This document shows, piece after piece, positions 52,628 to 60,166 of a stretch of 64,000 bases of DNA. The stretch spans positions 62,001 to 126,000 of the forward strand of contig NZ_BMUZ01000009.1 in NCBI RefSeq assembly GCF_014650455.1, in the 5' to 3' direction. Position 1 is the stretch's first letter, and the number at the start of each line of letters is the position of its first letter. This stretch comes from Streptomyces xanthochromogenes. Lineage in GTDB: Bacteria > Actinomycetota > Actinomycetes > Streptomycetales > Streptomycetaceae. The translations under genes were made by a program, and so were the position numbers. The notes beneath the pieces are model-generated. The model did no database searches. It was not told the origin of the DNA and was given only the letters and a program-made list of their open reading frames with translations.

Positions 52628-53671
52628 TCAGGCGAAGACCAGGCAGGAGGCGGCGGGTGCGTCGAGGGAACCCGCCCGTGCCGGGACGCCGGTGGTCTCG
52701 TCGATGTCGAACCAGGTCACATCGCCGGAGCGCTCGTTGGAGGCGTACAGGCGGCGCCCGGAGGGGTCAAGGGTGAGATCGCGCGGCCAGTGTCCGCCGC
52801 AGTCCACGGTGGTGACGAGCCGGGCCTGTTCACCGCTCGCGTCGAGGGCGAGCACCGCGATCGAGTCGTGCCCGCGGTTGGCCGCCCACACGAAGCGCCC
52901 GTCGTGCGCGACGACGACCTCGGAGGGATACGTGTCCGCGCTCACGCCGTCCTCCACGACGCGTACCTCGTGGAGGGGCTCCAGGACGCCCGCCTCCGCG
53001 TCCCAGCGGCACACGGTGAGCGTCGGCGTCAGCTCGTTGAGGACGTAGGCGTGCCGCCCGCCGGGGTGGAAGGCGAGGTGGCGCGGGCCGCTGCCGGGCC
53101 GCAGCGCAGTCTCGGCGTGCAGGCGCAACGCGCCGGTGTCGGGGCCGAGTTCACAGACCCGTACCGAGTCGGTGCCGAGGTCGACGGTGACGACCCAGCG
53201 CCCGCCGGGAGCCGCCAGCACCTGATGCGCGTGCGGCCCGCGCTGCCGGTCGGGGTCGGGGCCCGACCCGTGGTGCGCGAGGACGGACGTGGCCGGGCCC
53301 AGGCCGCCGTCGGGGCGGACGGGCAGCACGGTGACGCTGCCGGAGGTGTAGTTGGCGGTGACCAGGTGTCCCGCGGCGAGGGTGAGATGCGTCGGGCCCG
53401 CCGCGCGCACGGGTACGGGATCGCCGAGCAGTCGGGGCGCGTCTCCCCCGATGTCGAAGGCGGCGGCCGTCCCGTCCGCGCTCTCGCCCACGGCGTAGAG
53501 CACGGCGCCGTTCTCGGAGACGGCGAGATACGACGGGTCGGCGACGGCGGACGAGGATCCGAGGGGGGTGAGCGCACCGGTTCGGGTGTCCACGGTGACC
53601 GCGGTCACCCCGTGTCCGCCCGCCGTGGTGAACGACCCGATGAACGCCCGCGCGGCCCTGTCCCTGGTCAC
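52628..53671 (-). CDS. Lactonase-like seven-bladed beta-propeller protein
   Basis: 347 aa from GTG 53671 (GAGAGGGG 8 nt upstream). Resembles 6-phosphogluconolactonase of the YbhE/Pgl type: PSYLAVSENGAVLYAVGE, GPHAHQVLAAPGGRWV, GPRHLAFHPGGRHAYVLNEL, WPRDLTLDPSGRRLYASNE. No signal peptide, so cytosolic. In the pentose phosphate pathway Pgl hydrolyses 6-phosphogluconolactone, but only part of this family does so. A DasR-like box lies 80 bp upstream. Confidence 0.85.
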   Translation of the reverse strand: MTRDRAARAFIGSFTTAGGHGVTAVTVDTRTGALTPLGSSSAVADPSYLAVSENGAVLYAVGESADGTAAAFDIGGDAPRLLGDPVPVRAAGPTHLTLAAGHLVTANYTSGSVTVLPVRPDGGLGPATSVLAHHGSGPDPDRQRGPHAHQVLAAPGGRWVVTVDLGTDSVRVCELGPDTGALRLHAETALRPGSGPRHLAFHPGGRHAYVLNELTPTLTVCRWDAEAGVLEPLHEVRVVEDGVSADTYPSEVVVAHDGRFVWAANRGHDSIAVLALDASGEQARLVTTVDCGGHWPRDLTLDPSGRRLYASNERSGDVTWFDIDETTGVPARAGSLDAPAASCLVFA

Positions 53672-53748
53672 CGTGCTACCCCTCTCCGCCTCAGTCCCCG
53701 ACGACCCGGGGCCACCCCGCACACCGCTGTGCTGGGGCGACCGTAGCA

Positions 53749-53764
53749 GGGGGTCTGGACCAAT
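53749..53764. promoter_or_regulatory. DasR-like box upstream of the lactonase gene
   Basis: GGTCTGGACC (53752-53761) continued by AAT shares 13 bp (GGTCTGGACCAAT) with the box in front of the chitinase. dre sites of DasR have the form TGGTCTAGACCA. Lies between the lactonase start and the FUSC gene end. Confidence 0.5.
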
Positions 53765-53788
53765 CGGCGGGCCGAGTCGGCTCCGGGG

Positions 53789-55288
53789 TCAGGCCGCGGC
53801 CAGGGGCGCGCGCGGCGCGGACCGCAGCGGCGCCGCGAGTTCGCCCAGGGCGCGCTCCAGGCCGTGCAGATGGGTGAGCGCGGCCTCGGCGCCGGGGTGG
53901 TGGTGCGGGGCCGGCAGGGCGGCGAGCGCGGACCAGGCCTTGTGGCCGGGCTCCGGCGAGACCAGGGCCGCCACGGCGGCCTCCACGCGCTGGCAGGCCG
54001 CGGTGAGGCGGGCGTCGTGGGAGGCCGCCGGGTCGGCGGCCACCGCGGCCAGGCCCCGCACCTCGCGGGCGCACTCGTCGAGCAGGACCAGGACCTGGTG
54101 GGCACGGGCCCGGCGGGCCCGAAGCGGGCTGAGCGGGTGGACCAGCGGGGCGAGCGAGAGGCGCACCCGGATGAGCAGCAGCTCCAGTTCGGCGGCGCGG
54201 GGCGCCGGGTCGGCGCTCTCGTCCCCGGCGAGCCGGTGGGCGGCCGCCGCGGTGCACCGGCGGACGCAGTGCAGGGCCCGCTGGATCCACGCGTCGGTGG
54301 CGGTGTGCGTCGTGACCGGCAGCACGACGGCGACGCCGATGACCGCGCCGAGCGCACCCACCGCCGTCTCCTGGACGCGGAGCACGAGGAGCCCGGGGTG
54401 GAGCACACCGAGGAGCCCGTAGAGCAGGCCGGCCATGACGGTGACGAAGAACATCATCCAGCTGTAGCTCGGCGCGGCCGTGTAGAAGATCCCGAAGACG
54501 CACACCGCGACCAGCGCCGCGGTCGGGGCCGGCGCCCCGTGCAGCGGGATCGCGATGAGCAGTCCGGCCACGATGCCGACGACCGTGCCGAGGACCCGGC
54601 GGAACCCGCGGACCAGGGTCTCGCCGCGCGAGGCGGTGTTGACGAAGATCCACCAGGCGGCGCCGACGGCCCAGTACCAGCGGTCCTCGGAGAGCACCTG
54701 GCCCACACCGAGCGCGAAGCCGCAGGCCACGGTCGCCTGGAAGGCCTGCCGGGTGGTGTGGCGGGCAAGTCCGCGGCCGGCCAGCGGGGCCGGGGCCGCG
54801 GGCTGCGTGATGTGGCGCTCGATGCACCACAGACCGAACCTGACCGACGCCGAGGCGGCGATCGCCAGCGCGATGGCGCCGTACAGCTCGGGCAGTTGAG
54901 AGGTGACCGCGTGCAGGAACTGGGTCGCGAAGAACATCATGAAGGCGAAGATGCCGAGCGCATGTCCGCGCGGGCCCCAGCGCCTGGCGTACACCCCGGC
55001 GAAGATCACCACGAGCCAGGCGGCGTCGCGCGCCATCGGGGTGCCGTGCAGCGCGGCCGCGAGGGCGAGCACCGGGAAGCCGACGGCGGGCAGCAGCGCG
55101 GTGGTGGTGATCTGGGCGCGGACGGTGGCGTCGCCAACGGTGAACAGCGCGAGCAGCGCGGCGAGGCCGGCGGTGATCGACGCGGCGAGCGAGAGCCCGC
55201 ACAGTTCGGCGGCGGTCACCGAGAGGCCCACGCCGAGCACGGCTCGCAGGGACACCCGCAGTCGCAGAAGCCCCGGGTCCGGAGCCAC
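53789..55288 (-). CDS. FUSC family membrane protein (aromatic acid exporter/YccS-like)
   Basis: About 499 aa from GTG 55288, preferred because AGAGG is 6 nt before it; GTG 55303 is the alternative. Two sets of about five membrane helices flank the signature ASYSWMMFFVTVMAGLLYGLL, with an amphipathic cytoplasmic region in the last 200 residues (long helices with Arg/Glu). Members export aromatic acids or are energised by the proton gradient; substrate unknown. Divergent from the Lrp gene, 217 bp apart. Confidence 0.85.
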   Translation of the reverse strand: MAPDPGLLRLRVSLRAVLGVGLSVTAAELCGLSLAASITAGLAALLALFTVGDATVRAQITTTALLPAVGFPVLALAAALHGTPMARDAAWLVVIFAGVYARRWGPRGHALGIFAFMMFFATQFLHAVTSQLPELYGAIALAIAASASVRFGLWCIERHITQPAAPAPLAGRGLARHTTRQAFQATVACGFALGVGQVLSEDRWYWAVGAAWWIFVNTASRGETLVRGFRRVLGTVVGIVAGLLIAIPLHGAPAPTAALVAVCVFGIFYTAAPSYSWMMFFVTVMAGLLYGLLGVLHPGLLVLRVQETAVGALGAVIGVAVVLPVTTHTATDAWIQRALHCVRRCTAAAAHRLAGDESADPAPRAAELELLLIRVRLSLAPLVHPLSPLRARRARAHQVLVLLDECAREVRGLAAVAADPAASHDARLTAACQRVEAAVAALVSPEPGHKAWSALAALPAPHHHPGAEAALTHLHGLERALGELAAPLRSAPRAPLAAA

Positions 55289-55462
55289 AAACATCCTCTT
55301 CACGGCGGTCGCCGCGCCCCCTTACGTGCAATCGGTCTCAGGCATGACAAAGGCGCCGCGGGGCCCGGACCGGCTTCGTCGCCGTCCCGCGCGCTGCGCG
55401 GCGCCATCTACCACCAGAGGAAAACACCCGGAGGGACAGTGGCTCAACCGAGCTCCGTGTCG

Positions 55463-55491
55463 CTGGGCCATTGGTACAGTCGATGGCCCAG
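55463..55491. promoter_or_regulatory. Inverted repeat upstream of the Lrp/AsnC gene
   Basis: CTGGGCCAT-N11-ATGGCCCAG, perfect 9-bp arms over 29 bp, 30 nt before the ATG of the regulator. The spacer holds TACAGT, a -10 candidate. Likely the autoregulatory site. Confidence 0.6.
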
Positions 55492-55520
55492 TCGCAGGAC
55501 CAGGAAGGAGCCAACGGGAC

Positions 55521-55997
55521 ATGACGGTGGACACACTCGACACCCGCATCCTGCGGTTGCTCATCGAGCAGCCGCGCACCAGCATCCGCGAGTACGCGCG
55601 CCTGCTGGGGATTGCCCGCGGCACGCTCCAGGCGCGGCTCGACCGGATGGAGCGGGACGGGGTGATCACCGGCACCGGCCCCATGCTCTCGCCCTCGGCC
55701 CTCGGCCACCCGGTGCTGGCCTTCGTCCACATCGAGGTGACCCAGGGGCATCTGGACGAGGTGGGTGACGCCCTCGCGGCGGTTCCCGAGATCATCGAGG
55801 CGTTCTCGATCACCGGCGGCGGCGATCTGCTGACCCGGGTCGCGGCCCGCGACAACGCCCATCTCGAAGACGTCATCCAACGCCTGATCCAGCTCCCGGG
55901 CGTCGTACGCACCCGGACCGAGGTGGCGCTGCGCGAGCGGGTGGCGCACCGGCTGCTGCCGCTCGTGGAGTCGGTGGGCCGGGCCGCCGCGAAGTGA
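55521..55997 (+). CDS. Lrp/AsnC family transcriptional regulator
   Basis: 158 aa. N-terminal helix-turn-helix TSIREYARLLGIARGTLQARLDRM and C-terminal RAM (ligand-binding) domain (IEVTQGHLDEVGDALAAVPEI, then ITGGGDLLTRVAA). ATG 55521, AAGGAG upstream. Lrp members usually sense amino acids. It may control the divergent FUSC exporter. Confidence 0.93.
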   Translation: MTVDTLDTRILRLLIEQPRTSIREYARLLGIARGTLQARLDRMERDGVITGTGPMLSPSALGHPVLAFVHIEVTQGHLDEVGDALAAVPEIIEAFSITGGGDLLTRVAARDNAHLEDVIQRLIQLPGVVRTRTEVALRERVAHRLLPLVESVGRAAAK

Positions 55998-56037
55998 GCG
56001 GCGCGGAACGCCGCCGACCCTTGGCATGCTGGGACAC

Positions 56038-56730
56038 ATGAGCACATCGCATAACACTTCGGTCATCTTCGATCTCGACGGCACCCTCGTGGACAGCGAG
56101 CCGAACTATTACGAAGCCGCGCGTCAGGTGCTCGCGCGCTACGGCCTGCCCGACTTCAGCTGGGAACAGCACGCCCGCTTCATCGGCATCGGCACCCGCG
56201 AGACCCTGGAGATCCTGGACCGGCAGCACACCCTGACCGGCCCGATCGAGGAGGTGCTGGCGGCCAAGAACGCCGCCTATCTGGAGCTGGCCCGGACCTC
56301 GACCGAGGTCTTCCCCGAAATGCGGGCCTTCGTGGAGCGGCTGCACGCCGACGGCGTCCGCATGGCGGTGGCCTCCGGCTCCTCGCGGTCCGCGATCGAC
56401 GCGGTCCTGGCGGGGACCGGGCTCGCCTCCTTCATGGACCTCGTGGTGTCGGCGGAGGAGGTCGAGCACGGCAAGCCCGAGCCCGACGTCTTCCTGGAGG
56501 CCGCCCGGCGTCTGGGCGCCGCACCCGCCGACTGCGTGGTCCTGGAGGACGCCCCGCCCGGAGCGGCGGCCGCGCACGCCGCCGGGATGCGCTGCATCGC
56601 CGTGCCGTACCTGCCGCAGAGTTCCGGCGACCCGGCGTTCGCCACCGCCGGCCTCCTCTTCCCGGGAGGCCAGCGGGAGTTCAGCACCGAGCGGGCGTAC
56701 GCGTGGATGGACGCGACCTCGACGGCCTGA
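56038..56730 (+). CDS. HAD family phosphatase (beta-phosphoglucomutase-like)
   Basis: 230 aa. FDLDGTLVDSEPNYYEAARQ (motif I), ASGSSRSAID (II), HGKPEPDVFLEAARRLG (III), LEDAPPGAAAAHAAGM (IV). The cap is of the type C1 helical form. Substrates range from sugar phosphates to 2-deoxyglucose-6-phosphate. ATG 56038 (alternative 56026). Confidence 0.93.
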   Translation: MSTSHNTSVIFDLDGTLVDSEPNYYEAARQVLARYGLPDFSWEQHARFIGIGTRETLEILDRQHTLTGPIEEVLAAKNAAYLELARTSTEVFPEMRAFVERLHADGVRMAVASGSSRSAIDAVLAGTGLASFMDLVVSAEEVEHGKPEPDVFLEAARRLGAAPADCVVLEDAPPGAAAAHAAGMRCIAVPYLPQSSGDPAFATAGLLFPGGQREFSTERAYAWMDATSTA

Positions 56731-56817
56731 GCCCATGAGCCGGATCCGGCTCAACTCCCGCTGTGCGCAAGGGACCTGATGAGCCCGCAGGTCCATGGCC
56801 TGGTGTCTCCGGCACGA

Positions 56818-56846
56818 TTGACGGAAGGTCTGGACCAATCTACGGT
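56818..56846 (+). promoter_or_regulatory. Chitinase promoter with DasR-like box
   Basis: TTGACG (56818-56823), 17 bp, TACGGT (56841-56846). The palindrome GGTC-TG-GACC (56827-56836), flanked by A and AAT, fills the spacer exactly as a dre site would, so the repressor would block RNA polymerase. It is 96 bp before the ATG. Confidence 0.7.
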
Positions 56847-56941
56847 GTGGGGCGCCACCCCCTCGTACCTCCTCAGGTCCCCCCACGGTCCAGGAGCCGC
56901 GCGGCCTCTTCGCGCCCGCTCCCGGAGGCAAGGAGCACAGC

Positions 56942-57994
56942 ATGATCGGTCGTACGTTACGTCTGCTGGGAGCCGGGCTCGTCCTGGCGCTCGCCACCCA
57001 GGTCCCGGTGGCCGCGGCGCCGAGCGCACCCCAGGCGGACACCTGCGCGGTGAAGTCGAGGCCCTCGGGCAAGGTGCTCCAGGGGTACTGGGAGAACTGG
57101 GACGGCGCGTCCAACGGCGTCCATCCGCCACTGGGCTGGATTCCGATCACCGACGCGCGCATCGCCGCCCACGGCTACAACGTCATCAACGCGGCGTTCC
57201 CGGTGATCCGTTCGGACGGCACGGTGCTGTGGCAGGACGGCATGGACGCGACGGTGAAGGTCCCCACCCCCGCCGAGATGTGCCAGGCGAAGGCGTCCGG
57301 CCAGACCATTCTGATGTCGATCGGCGGGGCCGCCGCGGGCATCGACCTCAGTTCGAGCGCGGTGGCCGACCGGTTCGTGGCGTCGATCGTGCCGATCCTC
57401 AAGCAGTACAACTTCGACGGCATCGACATCGACATCGAGACCGGCCTGGTGGGCAGCGGGAACATCAACACGCTGTCGGCCTCGCAGGCCAACCTGATCC
57501 GCATCATCGACGGCGTGCTCGCCCAGATGCCGGCGGGCTTCGGCCTCACGATGGCCCCGGAGACGGCGTACGTCACCGGAGGCAGCGTGACGTACGGGTC
57601 GATCTGGGGCGCGTACCTGCCGATCGTGAAGAAGTACGCGGACAACGGCCGCCTGTGGTGGCTGAACATGCAGTACTACAACGGCAGCATGTACGGCTGC
57701 TCCGGCGACTCGTACGAGGCCGGTACGGTCGCCGGGTTCACGGCCCAGACCAACTGCCTCAACAAGGGCCTGGTCGTGCAGGGCACCACCATCAAGGTCC
57801 CCTACGACAAGCAGGTGCCCGGGCTGCCCGCTCAACCGGGCGCGGGCGGCGGCTACATGACGACAAGTCAGGTGGCGCAGGCGTGGAACACCTACGGGGG
57901 CGGGCTCAAGGGTCTGATGACGTGGTCCCTCAACTGGGACGGGTCGAAGAACTGGACGTTCGGCAACAACGTCAAGGCCCTGCAAGGGCGTTGA
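56942..57994 (+). CDS. GH18 chitinase, secreted
   Basis: 350 aa. N-terminal Sec signal peptide (RTLLRLLGAGLVLALATQVPVAAAP) with likely cleavage near residue 26. GH18 catalytic motif DGIDIDIE (Glu is the acid) at about residues 158-165, preceded by LMSIGGA and followed by MAPETAYV and MQYYNG. No chitin-binding domain. Hydrolyses chitin outside the cell to GlcNAc oligomers. ATG 56942, GGAGGCAAGG upstream. Controlled by the DasR-like box and terminated at 58020-58045. Confidence 0.95.
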   Translation: MIGRTLRLLGAGLVLALATQVPVAAAPSAPQADTCAVKSRPSGKVLQGYWENWDGASNGVHPPLGWIPITDARIAAHGYNVINAAFPVIRSDGTVLWQDGMDATVKVPTPAEMCQAKASGQTILMSIGGAAAGIDLSSSAVADRFVASIVPILKQYNFDGIDIDIETGLVGSGNINTLSASQANLIRIIDGVLAQMPAGFGLTMAPETAYVTGGSVTYGSIWGAYLPIVKKYADNGRLWWLNMQYYNGSMYGCSGDSYEAGTVAGFTAQTNCLNKGLVVQGTTIKVPYDKQVPGLPAQPGAGGGYMTTSQVAQAWNTYGGGLKGLMTWSLNWDGSKNWTFGNNVKALQGR

Positions 57995-58019
57995 CCGTCC
58001 GAGACGGCCACCGTCCGGG

Positions 58020-58045
58020 CCCCGTCCGCGCTCCAGCGGGCGGGG
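58020..58045. terminator. Terminator after chitinase gene
   Basis: CCCCGTCCGC / GCGGGCGGGG 10-bp stem with one wobble pair and a 6-nt loop, between the chitinase stop and the converging DUF5519 gene. Confidence 0.6.
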
Positions 58046-58081
58046 CTTCCGCCTGTCGGCGGCCCCCTGCGCACGCTCCGT

Positions 58082-58558
58082 TCATACCGCGCGCGGCCCG
58101 TGCGGCAGGAAACGCCCCACCGCCCGCCGCGCCGCGGGCAGGACACCCGGCCTCGGGCCGAGCGTGAGCACCGGCGGATCGGCGACGCGTTGCGGGGGGA
58201 CGGCCGGGCGGTACCAAGTACAGGGCGCGGCCAGCGCGTTCGGCGGACTGAGCGCCTGCGCCTTCAGCGCCATGCTGACCAGCGTGAGCAGCAGATCCAC
58301 GTCCGCGCCGCAGTCGAGCAGGACCGTCACCCAGGCCGAGCCGGGCTTCAGGCGGATGGCGGTGCTGTGCCGCAGCTCGGGGCGCAGCCGCTCTATCGCG
58401 GGGTGGGTGAGATGCAGGTCCGCCGCGAAGCCGGAGTGGAAGTGCACCACTTCGCACTCCGCGGCGAAGAGCGCTCGTCCGACAGCGCATCGGGGTGGTC
58501 CGGTTACCAGGTTCGGCCATGACTCCAACTGATCCATGGCGCGATGAGCCGCGGTCAT
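58082..58558 (-). CDS. DUF5519/luciferase-domain protein
   Basis: 158 aa from ATG 58558 (AGGA upstream). Contains the pattern CEVVHFHSGFAADLHLTHPAIERL and SAWVTVLLDC that I associate with the DUF5519 luciferase family. Soluble, no signal. The real function is unknown; the luciferase label rests on weak similarity in the family. Read toward the chitinase gene. Confidence 0.75.
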   Translation of the reverse strand: MTAAHRAMDQLESWPNLVTGPPRCAVGRALFAAECEVVHFHSGFAADLHLTHPAIERLRPELRHSTAIRLKPGSAWVTVLLDCGADVDLLLTLVSMALKAQALSPPNALAAPCTWYRPAVPPQRVADPPVLTLGPRPGVLPAARRAVGRFLPHGPRAV

Positions 58559-59028
58559 GGCGCCATCCTCGCGCACACTTCACCGGCAGGACCACCCCCG
58601 TCCACCCCCGGGATGCGTCTCGTGGCCGATCCGTGCCCGGGGGTCGGCCGGGACCGTGGCCGACGTGCCCCACAGACAAGCGGAGGGACACCTTCCGAGA
58701 ATCTGCACAGGGCGTGCGCGGACCCGTCACCGGGGCCGCGAGCCCGCTCCCGCGCCGCCGAAAGCGCGCGGCATTGGTGCGGGAGTGTCCCAGTTGCGAG
58801 AAGCGATTCCGGGGCCCGGGGAATTCGTCCCGTGAAGCTCGTGAAGGAAATGCCCCCGAATCATGAACGGGTCTGCACGGGACGGCAATTCAAGGCCGGA
58901 AGAAAGCCCTGTCCATCCCCCCGCCGATTGGCTGCCGCCGCCGTCGGCGTGTTTTGATCCTGGCCACTGCGGGAGCCCCGGCAAGGAGTTCCCGATAGGA
59001 AATGTCCCCATGAAAGGCAGTACTCACC
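58559..59028. other. Intergenic region upstream of the precursor peptide
   Basis: 470 bp without a supported gene. The A/T-richer stretch from about 58780 to 59010 (including GGGAATTCGTCCCGTG and GTTTTGATCC) must hold the promoter of the peptide operon, but no -35/-10 pair was clear enough to call. Confidence 0.5.
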
Positions 59029-59256
59029 ATGAACAACGCTCCCCAGGTCCAGACCCTCGAGATCTCCGACGCCGACCTGGACAACGTGTCCGGCGGCCTC
59101 GTGGGCACCGCTCTCGGTAACGTGACCGGCACCGCCGACTCCGTTCTTCCGGTCTCCGGCATCGTCAACTCGGTCACCGGCCTGGTCGGTTCGACCACCG
59201 GTGTGAACACGGGTGCCGTCACGGGCCTGGCCACCGGTCTCGTCGCCGGTCTCTGA
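59029..59256 (+). CDS. Double-glycine precursor peptide with glycine-zipper core
   Basis: 75 aa. Leader of 23 residues ending EISDADLDNVSGG, a GG cleavage site as used by C39-peptidase exporters. The core of 52 residues is LVGTALGNVTGTADSV... with no Cys, no Lys/Arg, one Asp, 11 Gly, 10 Val, 9 Thr. Glycines recur every four residues at core positions 3-7-11 and 31-35-39-43-47-51 (GSTTGVNTGAVTGLATGLVA). Such GxxxG runs pack helices in membranes. Often labelled type A2 lanthipeptide, but without Cys no lanthionine is possible. ATG 59029, AAAGG 11 nt upstream. Followed by a terminator hairpin and the exporter genes. Confidence 0.9.
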   Translation: MNNAPQVQTLEISDADLDNVSGGLVGTALGNVTGTADSVLPVSGIVNSVTGLVGSTTGVNTGAVTGLATGLVAGL

Positions 59257-59266
59257 GATCGCGCAC

Positions 59267-59296
59267 GAGCCCCGGAACCGCTCGGTTCCGGGGCTC
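59267..59296. terminator. Terminator/attenuator after the precursor gene
   Basis: Perfect 14-bp stem (GAGCCCCGGAACCG and its complement) with a CT centre, 11 nt after the stop codon. It would give much more precursor mRNA than exporter mRNA, as in many bacteriocin operons. Confidence 0.8.
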
Positions 59297-59359
59297 CTTG
59301 CGAATGGTTCACGCTTTGCGGAAGTTTCGCGGGCAAGGAACGGGTAAGGAAAGAGTTCC

Positions 59360-60166
59360 GTGCAGTTTCGTCAGCAGGCCCTTTCCAAACTGCAGTCACC
59401 GGAGGAACTCGACCTGCCGGTGCGTTTCGCACGCCCGCAGGGACGACTCGTTCTCTTTGTCACCGTGGTCGTCATGGCCGCCGCCTCTTTCTGGGCCGTG
59501 ACGGGCTCCGTTTCCTCCACGATCGACGCACCCGGCATCCTCACGCACGCCCAGGGCAGTTACGTCCTGCAGAGCCCGGTCGCGGGCCAGGTCACCGGCG
59601 TGCTCGCCAAGGAGGGCGAGAGCCTGGCCGCCGACGCCCCGCTCCTCAAGGTCCGCACCGCGCAGGGCGAGCGGATCGTCCGCGCGATCGCCGCGGGCCG
59701 CCTCACCAGCCTCGCCGCCACCATCGGCGCCGTCGTCGCCACCGGCTCGAACGTGGCGAGCGTCGAGCGGACGGGCGGCGCCGACGACCCGTTGACGGTC
59801 ATGCTGTACGTGCCGGGCGACCGTGCCGCCAGCGTCCCCGTCGGCGCTCCGGTCGACCTCACCGTGCAGTCCGTGCCGGCCGACCGCTACGGAGTGCTGC
59901 GCGGCACGGTGGCCGCGGTCGGCAGAACGGCTCAGACCCCGCAGCAGATCGCCGCGTTCCTCGGTGACGGACAGCTCGCCGAGCAGTTCGCGCGGGACGG
60001 CAGGCCGGTGGGGGTCGCGGTCCGCCTGGACCGGGCGCCCGGCACGAAGTCCGGCTACCGATGGTCGTCGGCCGACGGCCCGCCCTACGCGGTCGACTCC
60101 ATGACCCCGGCCACCGGCACCGTCCACCTTGCCGACCGGCGCCCCATCGATTGGCTGCTCCCGTGA
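59360..60166 (+). CDS. NHLP-type secretion adaptor (HlyD family)
   Basis: 268 aa from GTG 59360 (AAGGAAAGAG upstream). One membrane helix at residues ~30-50 (VLFVTVVVMAAASFWAV) with the rest outside. GSYVLQSPVAGQVTGVLAKEGES is the lipoyl/barrel hybrid motif of HlyD/membrane-fusion proteins, and RAASVPVGAPVDLTVQSVP its beta-barrel part. Much shorter than classic HlyD, with no long coiled coil, fitting a Gram-positive exporter that needs no outer-membrane link. Stop overlaps the next start (GTGA, 60163-60166). Confidence 0.88.
   Translation: MQFRQQALSKLQSPEELDLPVRFARPQGRLVLFVTVVVMAAASFWAVTGSVSSTIDAPGILTHAQGSYVLQSPVAGQVTGVLAKEGESLAADAPLLKVRTAQGERIVRAIAAGRLTSLAATIGAVVATGSNVASVERTGGADDPLTVMLYVPGDRAASVPVGAPVDLTVQSVPADRYGVLRGTVAAVGRTAQTPQQIAAFLGDGQLAEQFARDGRPVGVAVRLDRAPGTKSGYRWSSADGPPYAVDSMTPATGTVHLADRRPIDWLLP

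Noticed and set aside
58495..58866. Short frame with CPSCEKRF
   Set aside because: It has no ribosome-binding site or start near the motif, and the Cys pair is likely chance; no second pair follows.
59029..59256. Lanthipeptide precursor
   Set aside because: The core has no Cys, so no lanthionine can form. The GG leader alone supports only C39-type export.
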